DNA of 64,000 bases from CAVTWH01 sp963850915 (lineage in GTDB: Bacteria; Actinomycetota; Actinomycetes; Mycobacteriales; Micromonosporaceae). The notes under the pieces are model-generated. The model searched no databases. It was not told where the DNA came from and saw only the letters and a list, made by a program, of their open reading frames with translations. The DNA is taken from assembly GCA_963850915.1 (NCBI GenBank), contig CAWKND010000014.1:1-64000 (forward strand), in the 5' to 3' direction. Below, piece after piece: positions 50,465 through 59,702 of this stretch; the first letter of the stretch is position 1, and each line of letters opens with the position of its first letter. Both the position numbers and the translations under genes were made by a program.

Positions 50465-52083
50465 AACGTCGCAAGGTTGACCTGAAGGCGCTGCCCGGTG
50501 CGGCCGGCGCGCAGCTAGACGACCGGTTCCAGGCATCGACGCCGCTGCGCCGGCTGCTGAACAAGGTCTTCCCGGACCACTGGTCGTTCATGCTGGGCGA
50601 GATCGCGCTCTACTCGTTCATCATGCTGCTGCTGACCGGTACGTTCCTGGCGCTGTTCTTCGACCCCTCGATGCAGGACGTCAAGTACAACGGCAGCTAC
50701 ACGCCGCTGCGCGGGATCGAGATGTCGCAGGCGTACGAGAGTTCGCTGCGCATCTCCTTCGACGTGCGCGGCGGGCTGTTCCTGCGGCAGATGCACCACT
50801 GGGCAGCGCTGCTGTTCATGGCCTCGATCATCGTGCACATGCTCCGGGTCTTCTTCACCGGCGCATACCGCAAGCCGCGTGAGGCCAACTGGATCATCGG
50901 TATCGGCCTGTTCGTGATGGGCTTCCTGGAGGGCTTCGCCGGCTACTCGCTGCCGGACGACGCGCTCTCCGGTACCGGGCTGCGGATCGCCGACGCGATC
51001 ATGCTCTCCATCCCGGTGGTCGGCACCTGGGTGAGTACCTCGCTGTTCGGCGGGGAGTTCCCCGGACACGTCATCCTGGACCGGCTCTACATCGCCCACG
51101 TGTTCCTGATACCGCTGGTCATCCTCGGGTTGATCACGGTGCACATGGCCCTGCTGGTGAAGCAGAAGCACACCCAGTGGCCGGGGCCGGGACGGACCAA
51201 CAGCAACGTGGTCGGCGTCCGGATGTTCCCGGGCTTCGCGGCCAAGGCCGGCGGCTTCAACATGGTCGTCTTCGGGGTCATCGCGCTGCTCGGCGGCTTG
51301 TTCCAGATCAACCCGATCTGGCTCTTCGGGCCGTACAAGGCGGCGGTGGTCTCGGCGGCCAGCCAGCCCGACTGGTACGTCATGTTCCTGGACGGGTCGA
51401 CACGTCTCATGCCGCCATGGGAGCTGCGCATCCACGTGGCCGGGCACGGATACACGCTGCCGCCACTGTTCTGGCCGACGGTCGTACTGCCCGGAATCAT
51501 GTTCACGCTGGCGGCGCTCTGGCCGTTCATCGAGACCCGGTTCACCAAGGACAAGACGATCCACCACCTCCTGGTACGGCCACGGGACGCACCCAGCCGC
51601 ACCGCGCTGGGCATGATGGCGCTGTCGTTCTACGTGGTACTGCTGCTCTCCGGCGGCAACGACGTGATCGCCGACAAGTTCGACATCAGCCTCAACGCGA
51701 TGACCTGGGCCGGCCGCATCGGGCTGCTGATCGTGCCGCCGATCGCCTACTACGTCGCCTTCCGGATCGCGCTCGGCCTGCAACAGCACGACCGGGAGGT
51801 ACTGGCTCACGGCGTGGAGACCGGCATCATCCGGCGCGACCCGGACGGCCGGTTCTACGAGGTACACCAGCCGCTCGGGCCGGTGGACTCGCACGGGCAC
51901 AGCCAGCTGGAGTACGCCGGCTCGTCGGTACCGAAGAAGATGAACCGGCTCGGCGCGCTCATCCCGACCGTGCGCGGGTTCTTCTTCCCGGTGGAGAAGG
52001 CGGCGCCGCCGATCGAGGCGCCGGTGTCCCCGGCGGTCGGCCCGGCACCGGAGCGCCGGGAGATCACCAGCGGCCGGCACTGA
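50461..52083 (+). CDS. qcrB: Cytochrome b subunit QcrB
   Basis: 540 aa, quinol-oxidising cytochrome b. Eight or so membrane helices; the haem-ligand His pairs are in MHHWAALLFMASIIVHMLRVFFTGA and LYIAHVFLIPLVILGLITVHMALL. PEWY-like QPDWYVMFLDG (about 300) is the quinol-site motif in its actinobacterial form. The C-terminal 120 residues are a cytoplasmic extension (HGVETGIIRRDPDGRFYEVHQPLGPVD) typical of the group. ATG 50461 overlaps the qcrA stop. Confidence 0.96.
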   Translation: MKRRKVDLKALPGAAGAQLDDRFQASTPLRRLLNKVFPDHWSFMLGEIALYSFIMLLLTGTFLALFFDPSMQDVKYNGSYTPLRGIEMSQAYESSLRISFDVRGGLFLRQMHHWAALLFMASIIVHMLRVFFTGAYRKPREANWIIGIGLFVMGFLEGFAGYSLPDDALSGTGLRIADAIMLSIPVVGTWVSTSLFGGEFPGHVILDRLYIAHVFLIPLVILGLITVHMALLVKQKHTQWPGPGRTNSNVVGVRMFPGFAAKAGGFNMVVFGVIALLGGLFQINPIWLFGPYKAAVVSAASQPDWYVMFLDGSTRLMPPWELRIHVAGHGYTLPPLFWPTVVLPGIMFTLAALWPFIETRFTKDKTIHHLLVRPRDAPSRTALGMMALSFYVVLLLSGGNDVIADKFDISLNAMTWAGRIGLLIVPPIAYYVAFRIALGLQQHDREVLAHGVETGIIRRDPDGRFYEVHQPLGPVDSHGHSQLEYAGSSVPKKMNRLGALIPTVRGFFFPVEKAAPPIEAPVSPAVGPAPERREITSGRH

Positions 52084-52100
52084 CTAAGGCAAGGAACCGA

Positions 52101-52128
52101 GCGGGCGTACCGGAAACGGTGCGCCCGC
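52101..52128 (+). terminator. Terminator after the ctaE-qcrCAB genes
   Basis: 12-bp stem (52101-52112 with 52117-52128, one G-U pair) closed by a GAAA tetraloop, 17 bp after the qcrB stop and followed by TTCGTTCT. Confidence 0.85.
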
Positions 52129-52154
52129 TTCGTTCTGCCCGCTCGGCGGTAACG

Positions 52155-53018
52155 TCAGTCAACGGCGAAGGCGGCGATCCGGGCGGCGAGCGGGGCGCTG
52201 GCGCGTACCCACCGGAAGTGGTCCAGCGCGGCGCCGGCCTCTGCGGCCGAGTAGTGCCCGCGGGTCACCGGTGCCTTGGTCAGCTTGCCCAGCAGGTGAT
52301 CCATCGTGGCTGACGGGGTGTACTGATCGGTCTCCACACTGATCGCCAGGATCGGCGTGCTGACGGTGGCCAGCGCCGCCTCCGCGTCCACCCCGTCGAG
52401 CCGGGGGTAGCGGCCGTGGCGCGCCGTGTAGGCCCAGTCCTGGATCACGCCACGGGCCTGCCGGCCGCCGAACGTCCAGCCGGGCCAGACGCCGAGCACG
52501 CTGCTCACCGCGGCGATCGCCTGGGTATAGGGCAGCACGGCGGCCGCCCGGCGCGGCGGGTACCGGCGGAAGTAGGGCAGCCCGACCGCCACCAGCGCGA
52601 TGGCGTCCACGGTCGGCTGCTCGCTCAACGCCTCGTGCAGCACGATCGCCTGGCCGCCCAGCGAGTGCCCGACGAGCAGCTCGCGGCGCCGACCGTAGCG
52701 GGCGCGTACCGCCTCCTGCACGGCGCCGACGTCGTCGACCAGGTCACCGAGGCCGTACCGGGAGTGCCGGGAGGCGGCCGGCGTGCTGCTGCCGGTACCC
52801 CGAAGGTCGGCAACGGTCACCTGCATGCCCTGCGCGCGCAGGTGCCCGGCGAACGGCTTGTAGTAGCGGGCCGGTACGCCCATGGCCGGCCAGATGGTGG
52901 CTACCGTCGCGGGCTGCCCAGCAGCGTCCGGCTGGTCGGATGGCGGGTAGTGATGCAGGCCCAGCCGGTCGGTGCCGAGGTCTACGTAGTCCTGCTCGTA
53001 CCCCTCGGTCGCAGCCAC
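52155..53018 (-). CDS. Alpha/beta hydrolase
   Basis: 287 aa. ATIWPAMGVPARYYKPFAGHL with the oxyanion region, LLVGHSLGGQAIVLHEAL (nucleophile Ser about residue 120 in GHSLGG), acid Asp probably in PILAISVETDQYTPS (about 225-240) and His in TRGHYSAAEAGAALDHFRW (about 262). Resembles the group of predicted serine hydrolases similar to YheT/esterases; substrate unknown. Convergent with qcrB; divergent from the S9 peptidase. Confidence 0.88.
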   Translation of the reverse strand: MAATEGYEQDYVDLGTDRLGLHHYPPSDQPDAAGQPATVATIWPAMGVPARYYKPFAGHLRAQGMQVTVADLRGTGSSTPAASRHSRYGLGDLVDDVGAVQEAVRARYGRRRELLVGHSLGGQAIVLHEALSEQPTVDAIALVAVGLPYFRRYPPRRAAAVLPYTQAIAAVSSVLGVWPGWTFGGRQARGVIQDWAYTARHGRYPRLDGVDAEAALATVSTPILAISVETDQYTPSATMDHLLGKLTKAPVTRGHYSAAEAGAALDHFRWVRASAPLAARIAAFAVD

Positions 53019-53084
53019 GCTTCAGCCTAGCAACGGGTCATTTCAGGAGGGTACCGCCGGCAAAATTCCGATAGCCTGCCGGAC

Positions 53085-55026
53085 GTGAAACCACTCGACC
53101 TGGGTCTGATCCTTACTCCCGGGGCTCCTACCCTGAGCCCGGACGGGCGTACCGCCGTCGTGGCCGTGACCGGCACCGACCTGGACGCCGACGACTACAC
53201 CAGCCAACTGTGGCTGGTACCGACCGACGGGGCGGCTGCCCCGCGCCAGCTCACCCACGGCTGGTGGGACACCGCCCCGCGCTACTCGCCGGATGGCGCC
53301 TGGATCGCCTTCGTGCGCAGCGAGCGCGGCGCCGACAAGGAGGTCGGCAAGCCGCAGATCTGGCTGCTGCCAACGGGCGGTGGGGATGCGCGTGCGCTGA
53401 CCGACCACCCGCTCGGCGCTGGCAATCCGGTGTGGCACCCCGACTCCACCCGCCTGGTCTACCAGGCGCGGGTACCGGCGGGCGGGCGGTACGGCAGCGT
53501 CGAGGGCGTGGGCGCGGAGAAGGAGCCGCCGCGGCGGATCACCACGTTGCGGTACAAGTTGGATGGTTTCGGGTTTACCGGCGACCGCTCCGCGCACCTG
53601 TGGCTCACCACGGTCGACGCGCGGCCGGTGGTGCCCGGTCAGGACGCCGGTCCCAAGCAGCTGACCAGCGGCGACTTCGACCACACCGACCCGGACTGGA
53701 GCCCGGACGGTACCCAGCTGGCGTACCTCGCGGCGGCACACGAGGAGGCCGGTAACGACCTGCGCAACGACGTGTTCGTGTGCGCGGCGGACGGCTCGGG
53801 CGCGCGGCAGCTGACCGACGGGTCGCTGAGCCTGGGCTCGCCCCGGTTCAGCGCGGACGGGTCGGCGGTCTGCTTCGTCGGTACCGAGACCGGACCGGGG
53901 CGAGTCAACGCGGTGCAGCGCAACGATTCCCTGTGGTCGGTACCGCTCGCCGGTGGCGCGGCCCGCCGGCTGACCGACGAGGAGCGGTACACCACGGGCG
54001 ACGCGATCCGGCCGGTCGCCGACGGCGTGCTCTACGCCAACGAGCAGCGCGGCGCGATCGAGCTGCTGCTGGTGCCCTACGACGGCGGGGAGCCGCGGCT
54101 GCTGCTCGGCGGCGAGCGCCAGGTGCTCGGCTTCGACCGGGCCGGCGACACTTTGGTCGCCACGGTGGCCACCCCGACCAGCTGGGGCGAGCTGGTGGTG
54201 GCCCGGGGCGGGAGCGAGCGGGTACTCACCGTGTTCGGTGCCCGGTACGCCGAGGCGGTCCCGGTCCTCCCGCAGGAGGAGCTGACCGCGACCGCGCCGG
54301 ACGGGTACCCGGTACACGGCTGGCTGGTACGGCCGGCGGGGGAGGGGCCGCATCCGGTACTCCTGATGATCCACGGTGGCCCGTTCACCCAGTACGGGTG
54401 GAAGCTCTTCGACGAGGCACAGGTCTACGCGGGAGCCGGGTACGCCGTGGTGATGGGGAACCCGCGTGGCTCCTCCGGGTACGGGCAGGCGCACGGGCAG
54501 GCCATTCTCGGCAACGTGGGCGAGGCGTCCACGGTGGACCTGATGGCACTCCTGGACGCGGCACTCGCTGACCCGGCGCTGGACGACACCCGGGTCGGGG
54601 TACTCGGCGGGTCGCACGGTGGCTTCATGACCACCTGGCTCGCCGGCCACGAGGGGCACCGCTTCAAGGCGGCCGTCTCCGAGCGCGCGGTGAACGCCAT
54701 CGACAGCTTTACCGGCTCATCCGACATCGGCTGGTTCTTCGCCAACGATCTCTACGGTACGGATCTCTCGCGGCAGCAGGCGCAGAGCCCGCTCACCTAC
54801 GCCGACAAGATCGACCTGCCGATGCTCATCATCCACTCGGAGCAGGACTGGCGCTGCCCTGTTGAGCAGGCGCAGCGGCTGTTCGTTTCGCTCGAAGTCG
54901 CGTGGGGTTGCTACTGAGTTGCTGCTGTTCCCGGGCGAGGGCCACGAGCTGTCGCGGTCCGGGCTGCCTTCGCACCGGGTTGCCCGGTTCGCTGCTGTTC
55001 TCGATTGGTTTCAGCGGTATCTCTGA
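53085..55026 (+). pseudogene. S9 prolyl oligopeptidase-family peptidase with a late frameshift
   Basis: N-terminal beta-propeller (about 1-370, repeats such as SPDGTQLAYLA and PRFSADGSAVCFVG), then an alpha/beta hydrolase domain: GGPFTQYGWKLFDEAQ (oxyanion), nucleophile Ser in GVLGGSHGGFMTTWLAG (about 510), Asp in IIHSEQDWRCPVEQA (about 588). The first frame stops at 54917 after 610 aa. Removing the G at 54894 restores SLKSRGVATELLLFPGEGHE and an end at 55026, about 646 aa. The catalytic His (in GEGHE) is in the displaced part, so the short product would be inactive. Codon use changes to T-ending codons from about 54855, which hints at a recombination joint. Confidence 0.9.
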
Positions 55027-55067
55027 CCTGGTTCCCGGAGTCAGGATGCGGTAGTCAAGGAGATCGA

Positions 55068-55175
55068 ATGGATAAGCCTTGGCGGGTGGATTTTCTTGGG
55101 GTGGCTGTTCAGGTACACGCCGGAGCCGGTCGCGCACGCCTCAGCGCGGCCGGTTGGCGGCTGCACCGTTTCTGA
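55068..55175 (+). CDS. Possible 35-aa peptide
   Basis: AAGGAG 5 nt before ATG 55068 is a strong ribosome binding site. The frame starts MDKPWRVDFLGVAVQVHAGA and ends AAGWRLHRF before TGA at 55173. No recognised domain. It opens a possible three-gene unit with the helical protein and the M16 peptidase. It could be a peptide substrate of the peptidase, or simply a chance frame; length and sequence alone cannot decide. Confidence 0.4.
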   Translation: MDKPWRVDFLGVAVQVHAGAGRARLSAAGWRLHRF

Positions 55176-55199
55176 CCGGCCGGGGGCTACTTGTCGCTG

Positions 55200-56174
55200 A
55201 TGCCGGGCCGTACGATTCGCCGCGTGACAGCGATCTTGCCTTTCCACCGGGGTGTTTTGACGGCCACTGTTGATCTTTACCCGGAGTTCCGGCCGTTTGC
55301 GAAGGCTGTGCACAAGCGGGACTGGGCCACGCTGTCGAAGCTTTTCGACAGCCTGCCGCCGGAGGTTGACCGTGCCTATCCGATCGCTGCCGTCACGGAG
55401 ATCGACGGGTCGGAGAAGTTCTTCGCCCGGGTAGTCGACTCGGAGCGCTCGTCCTCGCTGCCCCGGGTCCTGCTGGGCGACCGGTACATCAAGCTCGCCT
55501 GGAAAGCGCGCGGCCGCTTGTTCGCAAAGTACGTCAGCCGCGAACAGTTCCAGGTTTTCTATGAGCACCTCAACACCGCTGAGCGGCTGCTCGCATCGGT
55601 GACCGCTGACGAGCCCGAGAACGGAACGGCCTGGTCGTTGCGGGTGGTGACGGCGCGTGGCTTGAAGTTTGGTGCGGCCGAGTCTCGACGCCGTTACGAG
55701 CGGGTGGCCGCCGTGGTACCGGACCCCATCTTCGCCCAACGCCAGATGGTGCAGACGCTGTGCCCCAAGTGGGGTGGCACGGTCGAGGACTTGGTGGCAT
55801 TCACCCGGGAGTGCGTGGAGGCCGCGCCGGACGGATCGATGAGCGCGGGCCTGGCAGTCGAGATGACTTTCGAACGCATGGCGGCGACAAAGTCGAAGGC
55901 GGCCTTCCTGCGTACGGTGGAGGTCGTCGAGGAGTGCGCGGAGGCCGAGCGACGCTCGACGGGCCACCCGGCGTGGCGCGAGCTGCCCGGCGCGGTCATC
56001 ACCCACAGCTCCCTCGCCTACTACTGGAGCGTCACCGGGCAATCGGCGAAGGCTCATCCGCACTTCGACGCCATCGGGCGTGGCATGGTCTTTCCCTGGC
56101 CCAACGCTTACGGCGACAAATTGGGGGCCAAGCAGCTGCGCGAGCGCTCCGCCCAAGCGAAGCGGATGGCGTAA
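55200..56174 (+). CDS. Alpha-helical repeat protein, DUF4034-like
   Basis: 324 aa, soluble, predicted mostly helical. LYPEFRPFAKAVHKRDWATLSKLFDSLPPE near the start, YERVAAVVPDPIFAQRQMVQTLCPKWGGTVEDLVAFTREC in the middle; this PxWGGS/T-(E)-x-F pattern recalls DUF4034 or Sel1/TPR-like proteins, but the match is from memory and weak. Start is uncertain: ATG 55200 or GTG 55224 (MTAILPFHRG). Its TAA overlaps the ATG of the M16 gene (TAATG at 56172-56176), so the two are coupled. Lower GTAC density and different codon use mark it as part of an acquired island. Confidence 0.75.
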   Translation: MPGRTIRRVTAILPFHRGVLTATVDLYPEFRPFAKAVHKRDWATLSKLFDSLPPEVDRAYPIAAVTEIDGSEKFFARVVDSERSSSLPRVLLGDRYIKLAWKARGRLFAKYVSREQFQVFYEHLNTAERLLASVTADEPENGTAWSLRVVTARGLKFGAAESRRRYERVAAVVPDPIFAQRQMVQTLCPKWGGTVEDLVAFTRECVEAAPDGSMSAGLAVEMTFERMAATKSKAAFLRTVEVVEECAEAERRSTGHPAWRELPGAVITHSSLAYYWSVTGQSAKAHPHFDAIGRGMVFPWPNAYGDKLGAKQLRERSAQAKRMA

Positions 56175-57874
56175 TGATCCGGTTGACAGATATTGACGGG
56201 GTACCTGTGCTGCTCGCGCCGCGGCACGGCCCGACACGCGCAGGCCTGACTTTCCGCGTTGGTCAGGCAGACGAGACACTGGCAAGCCATGGCATCACCC
56301 ATCTCACCGAGCACCTGGCGCTCTACCGGCACGGGTCCTCGTCGTTGCACTTCAACGGCGCGACCACCGCGACGGCGACACACTTCGTTGTCGAGGGCGC
56401 GCCGGACGAACTCGTGAGGTACTTCGCCGGTGTCTGCTCGTCCCTGCGCGATCTGCCGGTGGAGCGCTTGGACACGGAGAAGAACGTCATCCGTTCGGAG
56501 GCGGCGAGCCGCGCGCGGGGGCCACTGGATCAGCTCGGGCTGTGGCGGCACGGCGCCCGTGACTACGGCCTGCCCAGCTTTCCCCAGTTGGGGCTTGATC
56601 GGCTCAGCTCGGCCGACCTGGCCGCTTGGTCGGCCCGCTGGTTCACCCGGCAGAACGCCGTTTTCTGGATGGTCGGTGATGAGGTCCCCGCTGGGCTTCG
56701 GCTGGACCTGCCGGATGGCGAGCGGATGCCACTGCCGGCTGCCTCGTCGACTTTGCCGGACAGCCCATCCTACTTCTGTGGGCCCGCACGGGTCATCGGT
56801 GCCGAGATGTACGCGGAGCGCGGTACCGCCGCAACCGTGTACGCGCGCCTACTTCAACGCCAGCTGTTCCGCTGCCTGCGCCACGAAATGGGAGTGTCGT
56901 ACGTAGTCGCGACGCAGTACGTCCAGCAATCGGCAACCACCGCGCAGATTCTCGCGCTGGTCGACGTTGTCGCCGACCGCGCGAACGAGGCCGTCGAAAG
57001 GTTCGTGGCGGTACTGCGCGGCATCGAACAGGACGCGGCAGATGCGGACGACTTCGCGGCGTTGGTTGCCACCTACCGCGAACAGCTCAGTCAACCGGGC
57101 GCCCAGGGCGACCGCCTGCCCGTGGCCGCCTTCGACCTACTTGTCAACCGCGACCCCGTCCCCGTCGAGGCGTTGATCGAGGCCCTTGGGGCACTCACGC
57201 CGAACGCCATTCGCGACATCGCCTGCCAGGCACGTCAGTCGTCGTTACTCATGGTGCCGCCGAATCAGATACTGCAGCGGGCCGGGTACGAACCGGCGCC
57301 CACGACTTCGCGGTTCGCTGTGACCGGACGTACATTCCCGTCGCGCATCGACCGAACGAGCCAGTTGGTGATTGGCAAGGATGGAGTCAGCCAGGTCAAC
57401 AAGGACTCCAAAGCCACCGTCCTCTACCGCGAGTGCGTCGCGATGCTGGCCTACCCGGACGGTGCCCGGTGTCTCGTCGGCGCCGACGCCATCCAGGTAC
57501 AGATCGAGCCGACACTCCACCGGATCGACTCAGCCACCATTCAGGAATTGGACAGTCAGCTGAACGCCGACATCATCGTGGTGCCGCCAGCGCGCAGCGA
57601 TCTGCAGATCCCCGCCGTCACCTGGGCCACTCGCCGCCGCCGCCTCCAATGGTGGTGGCGCTCCACCCGACGCGGGGTGCAGATCCGGTACCGTACCCGA
57701 ACGTTTCGGCCCCGGATCTCCTGGCCGGCGCTTCTTGCAGTCGGCTTCCTCGCGTCGGCGATGGTCATGGCGTTCACTCCTAGCGGCGGCCCGTTGACCA
57801 TTTTCCTGATCGCCGCAGCCGTGGCCGCCGCACGCTATGCCCGCCGCGTGGGCCGTGCACGCCGCCGACGATGA
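56174..57874 (+). CDS. Membrane-anchored M16 (insulinase-family) metallopeptidase
   Basis: 566 aa. One M16 catalytic half: zinc motif H43-LT-E46-H47 in GITHLTEHLAL, then FNGATTATATHFVVEG and LDTEKNVIRSEAASR with the third-ligand Glu region (102-109). A second M16-like, non-catalytic domain spans about 200-390. The C-terminal 70 residues hold two membrane helices (WPALLAVGFLASAMVMAF and GGPLTIFLIAAAVAAARYA), with the basic tail. No signal peptide, so the peptidase probably faces the cytoplasm. Coupled to the helical-repeat protein upstream. M16 enzymes close around short peptides, which fits a peptide-processing role (inference). Confidence 0.85.
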   Translation: MIRLTDIDGVPVLLAPRHGPTRAGLTFRVGQADETLASHGITHLTEHLALYRHGSSSLHFNGATTATATHFVVEGAPDELVRYFAGVCSSLRDLPVERLDTEKNVIRSEAASRARGPLDQLGLWRHGARDYGLPSFPQLGLDRLSSADLAAWSARWFTRQNAVFWMVGDEVPAGLRLDLPDGERMPLPAASSTLPDSPSYFCGPARVIGAEMYAERGTAATVYARLLQRQLFRCLRHEMGVSYVVATQYVQQSATTAQILALVDVVADRANEAVERFVAVLRGIEQDAADADDFAALVATYREQLSQPGAQGDRLPVAAFDLLVNRDPVPVEALIEALGALTPNAIRDIACQARQSSLLMVPPNQILQRAGYEPAPTTSRFAVTGRTFPSRIDRTSQLVIGKDGVSQVNKDSKATVLYRECVAMLAYPDGARCLVGADAIQVQIEPTLHRIDSATIQELDSQLNADIIVVPPARSDLQIPAVTWATRRRRLQWWWRSTRRGVQIRYRTRTFRPRISWPALLAVGFLASAMVMAFTPSGGPLTIFLIAAAVAAARYARRVGRARRRR

Positions 57875-57906
57875 TCGCGTGAGGCTTGCCAGGACAAACG
57901 CCCGGG

Positions 57907-58200
57907 CTAGTCGCTTTCGCTGTTGGTGAAGCCGATGGCGAAGACTTCTTCCAGGTCGTGGCGGGAGTAGGCGCGGAAGGCGATGTGGGTGTCGGTGTTC
58001 ACGACGCCTGGAGTTTTGGAGATGCCGCCCGCGATCACCTCGGCGATCTGCTCGAACTCGCGTACCCGCACGATGGCGATCAGGTCGGTGCCACCGGCCA
58101 CCGAGTAGACCTCGCTGACCCCGTCGAGGTTGGCCAGCGCCTGGGCGACCTCGGGGATGGAGTCGGTGGCGCAGTCGATAAGTACGATCGCGGTGATCAC
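57907..58200 (-). CDS. Lrp/AsnC ligand-binding (RAM) domain protein
   Basis: 97 aa, the effector-binding half of Lrp/AsnC regulators and no HTH: MITAIVLIDCATDSIPEVAQ, LDGVSEVYSVAGGTDLIAIVRV and THIAFRAYSRHDLEEVF. Such stand-alone domains form oligomers and may modulate full regulators. GTG 58200 gives the usual start; a GAGGAG lies about 10 nt upstream. A similar gene sits near trpD/ctaE in other actinomycetes (recalled). Confidence 0.9.
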   Translation of the reverse strand: MITAIVLIDCATDSIPEVAQALANLDGVSEVYSVAGGTDLIAIVRVREFEQIAEVIAGGISKTPGVVNTDTHIAFRAYSRHDLEEVFAIGFTNSESD

Positions 58201-58278
58201 AGCAGGGCACTCCTCGGCGACGTCGACTCGGGACACCCCATGCTAGGCCGCACTGCCTTTCTAGGCTGCACTGCTGCG

Positions 58279-59115
58279 CTAGGCAGTCACCGCGGGTGGT
58301 GCCGCGTGGACGGTACCGCCGGGGTAGCGGATCGCGTCGACCAGTACCTCGTCGGCAGCCACGGTCGCGCCGGCCCAGACCACGGTGCGCTCGATCCGCC
58401 CGCGTACCACGGCACCGGCGCCGACCACGGCGTGTCGTACCTCGCCGGTGACCACGGCGTCCGGGTGCAGGAGGGTACCGCCACGGGTGGTGTGCAGGTT
58501 GGCGGCGAGGTAGTCGGGTGGGGTGCCGGTGTCCAGGTAGGTACCCGGGAAGTCGATGATGGTCAGCTCACCGGCTGCCTCGGCCGGGCGCCACACCGTG
58601 CGTACCAGGTCGCCCGGCTCGTCGGTCAGGTCGCGTACCCGCTGCCACGGCAGCAGCGACAGCCCGGCGAACCGGCGGCCACTGAACTCGCCACGCTCGC
58701 CCGGCCCGGCCGGTACACCCAGCATCCGGGTCGTCTGCCCGTCCCAGTCGGCCAGCAGCGCGGTGAGGTCGCCACCGGCCAGGTACGCGTCGGTGTTGCA
58801 GACCAGTACCCCCCGGCCGTCGATCCAGCCGCGCAGCCGGCCGAGCGCGCCGGAGGTACCCAGCGGATGTTCTTCGACCGAGACGTGCGCCCGCTCGCCG
58901 ACCGCCGCGACCACCTGATCGCCGAGGTAGCTGGCGTTGACGGCGAGCCGGCGGCGGTGCGCGAAGCCGAGTTCGGCGAGCCGCCGCACGGCCAGGTCGA
59001 GCAGCGTGACATTGCCGATCGGGCAGAGCGCCTTGGGCGTGGTCGCGGTCAGCGGGCGCAGCCGGCGCCCCTCGCCGGCGGCCAGCACCACCGCGACGAG
59101 GTCGACCGCCATCAC
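58279..59115 (-). CDS. Sugar-1-phosphate nucleotidyltransferase-like protein
   Basis: 278 aa. VVLAAGEGRRLRPLTATTPKALCPIGNVTLLD is the nucleotide-binding signature (GxGxRLRPLT-x4-PK); VCNTDAYLAGG (about 105) gives the metal-binding Asp; EEHPLGTSGALGRL is the sugar-binding part. The C-terminal part (about 205-278) is a short left-handed beta-helix (VVTGEVRHAVVGAGAVVRG). Likely makes an NDP-sugar such as GDP-mannose, but the sugar is not decided. Start GTG 59115 or ATG 59112; overlaps the Nudix gene by 4 bp. Confidence 0.88.
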   Translation of the reverse strand: MMAVDLVAVVLAAGEGRRLRPLTATTPKALCPIGNVTLLDLAVRRLAELGFAHRRRLAVNASYLGDQVVAAVGERAHVSVEEHPLGTSGALGRLRGWIDGRGVLVCNTDAYLAGGDLTALLADWDGQTTRMLGVPAGPGERGEFSGRRFAGLSLLPWQRVRDLTDEPGDLVRTVWRPAEAAGELTIIDFPGTYLDTGTPPDYLAANLHTTRGGTLLHPDAVVTGEVRHAVVGAGAVVRGRIERTVVWAGATVAADEVLVDAIRYPGGTVHAAPPAVTA

Positions 59116-59636
59116 CGCGCCGGGTCGGCGGTCGGGGCCGCCGGTGCGTTCGGGACGATGCCGTACCGGGCGAGCAGGCCGGCGGTGGCGGTGGTCAGCG
59201 GGGGCAGCGCGTCGAGGGCGTGCCAGGCTGCTTCGTAGACCTCGCCGCCGTCCACGGTGAAGACCGAATCGGCGGGTACCAGCGCGCTGAACACCAGGTC
59301 GATCCAGCGCCCCCGGGTATGTACGATCGCGTTGGGCTGCAACGGTTTCAGCTCTTCGGGCGGGACCCGCAGGCCGGTCTCCTCGAACAGTTCCCGGGCC
59401 GCCCCGACGCAGTCGCGCTCGCCGCGCTTGAGCAGGCCGGCGGGCAGCCCCCAGCCGCGTCCGGGTGGCTGGCGCAGCAGCACGATCCGGTCCGCCGGGT
59501 CGCGGACGAGTACCACGGCGCCCACCGTGAACTTCGCGGTACCCATCCGTACCAGTCGGCGACGCCAGCGCGGGGGGAGGCGGTAGAACACCTGATATGC
59601 GTACCCGCGTACGCGTACCACCGGACTGACCGTCAT
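59112..59636 (-). CDS. Nudix hydrolase
   Basis: 174 aa. The Nudix box is intact: GLLKRGERDCVGAARELFEETGL (about 70-92), matching Gx5Ex7REUxEExGU. Flanking GAVVLVRDPADRIVLLRQPPGRGWGLP and IHTRGRWIDLVFSALVP-like stretches suit an NDP-sugar or nucleotide substrate. ATG 59636. The 4-bp overlap with the nucleotidyltransferase gene suggests they act on related nucleotides. Confidence 0.92.
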   Translation of the reverse strand: MTVSPVVRVRGYAYQVFYRLPPRWRRRLVRMGTAKFTVGAVVLVRDPADRIVLLRQPPGRGWGLPAGLLKRGERDCVGAARELFEETGLRVPPEELKPLQPNAIVHTRGRWIDLVFSALVPADSVFTVDGGEVYEAAWHALDALPPLTTATAGLLARYGIVPNAPAAPTADPAR

Positions 59637-59702
59637 GCCGGAAACCCTATCGGTCCGTGGGCGCACAGTCTTGCCGGATCGAGTCCTGCCGGATGGGGTG
59701 GC

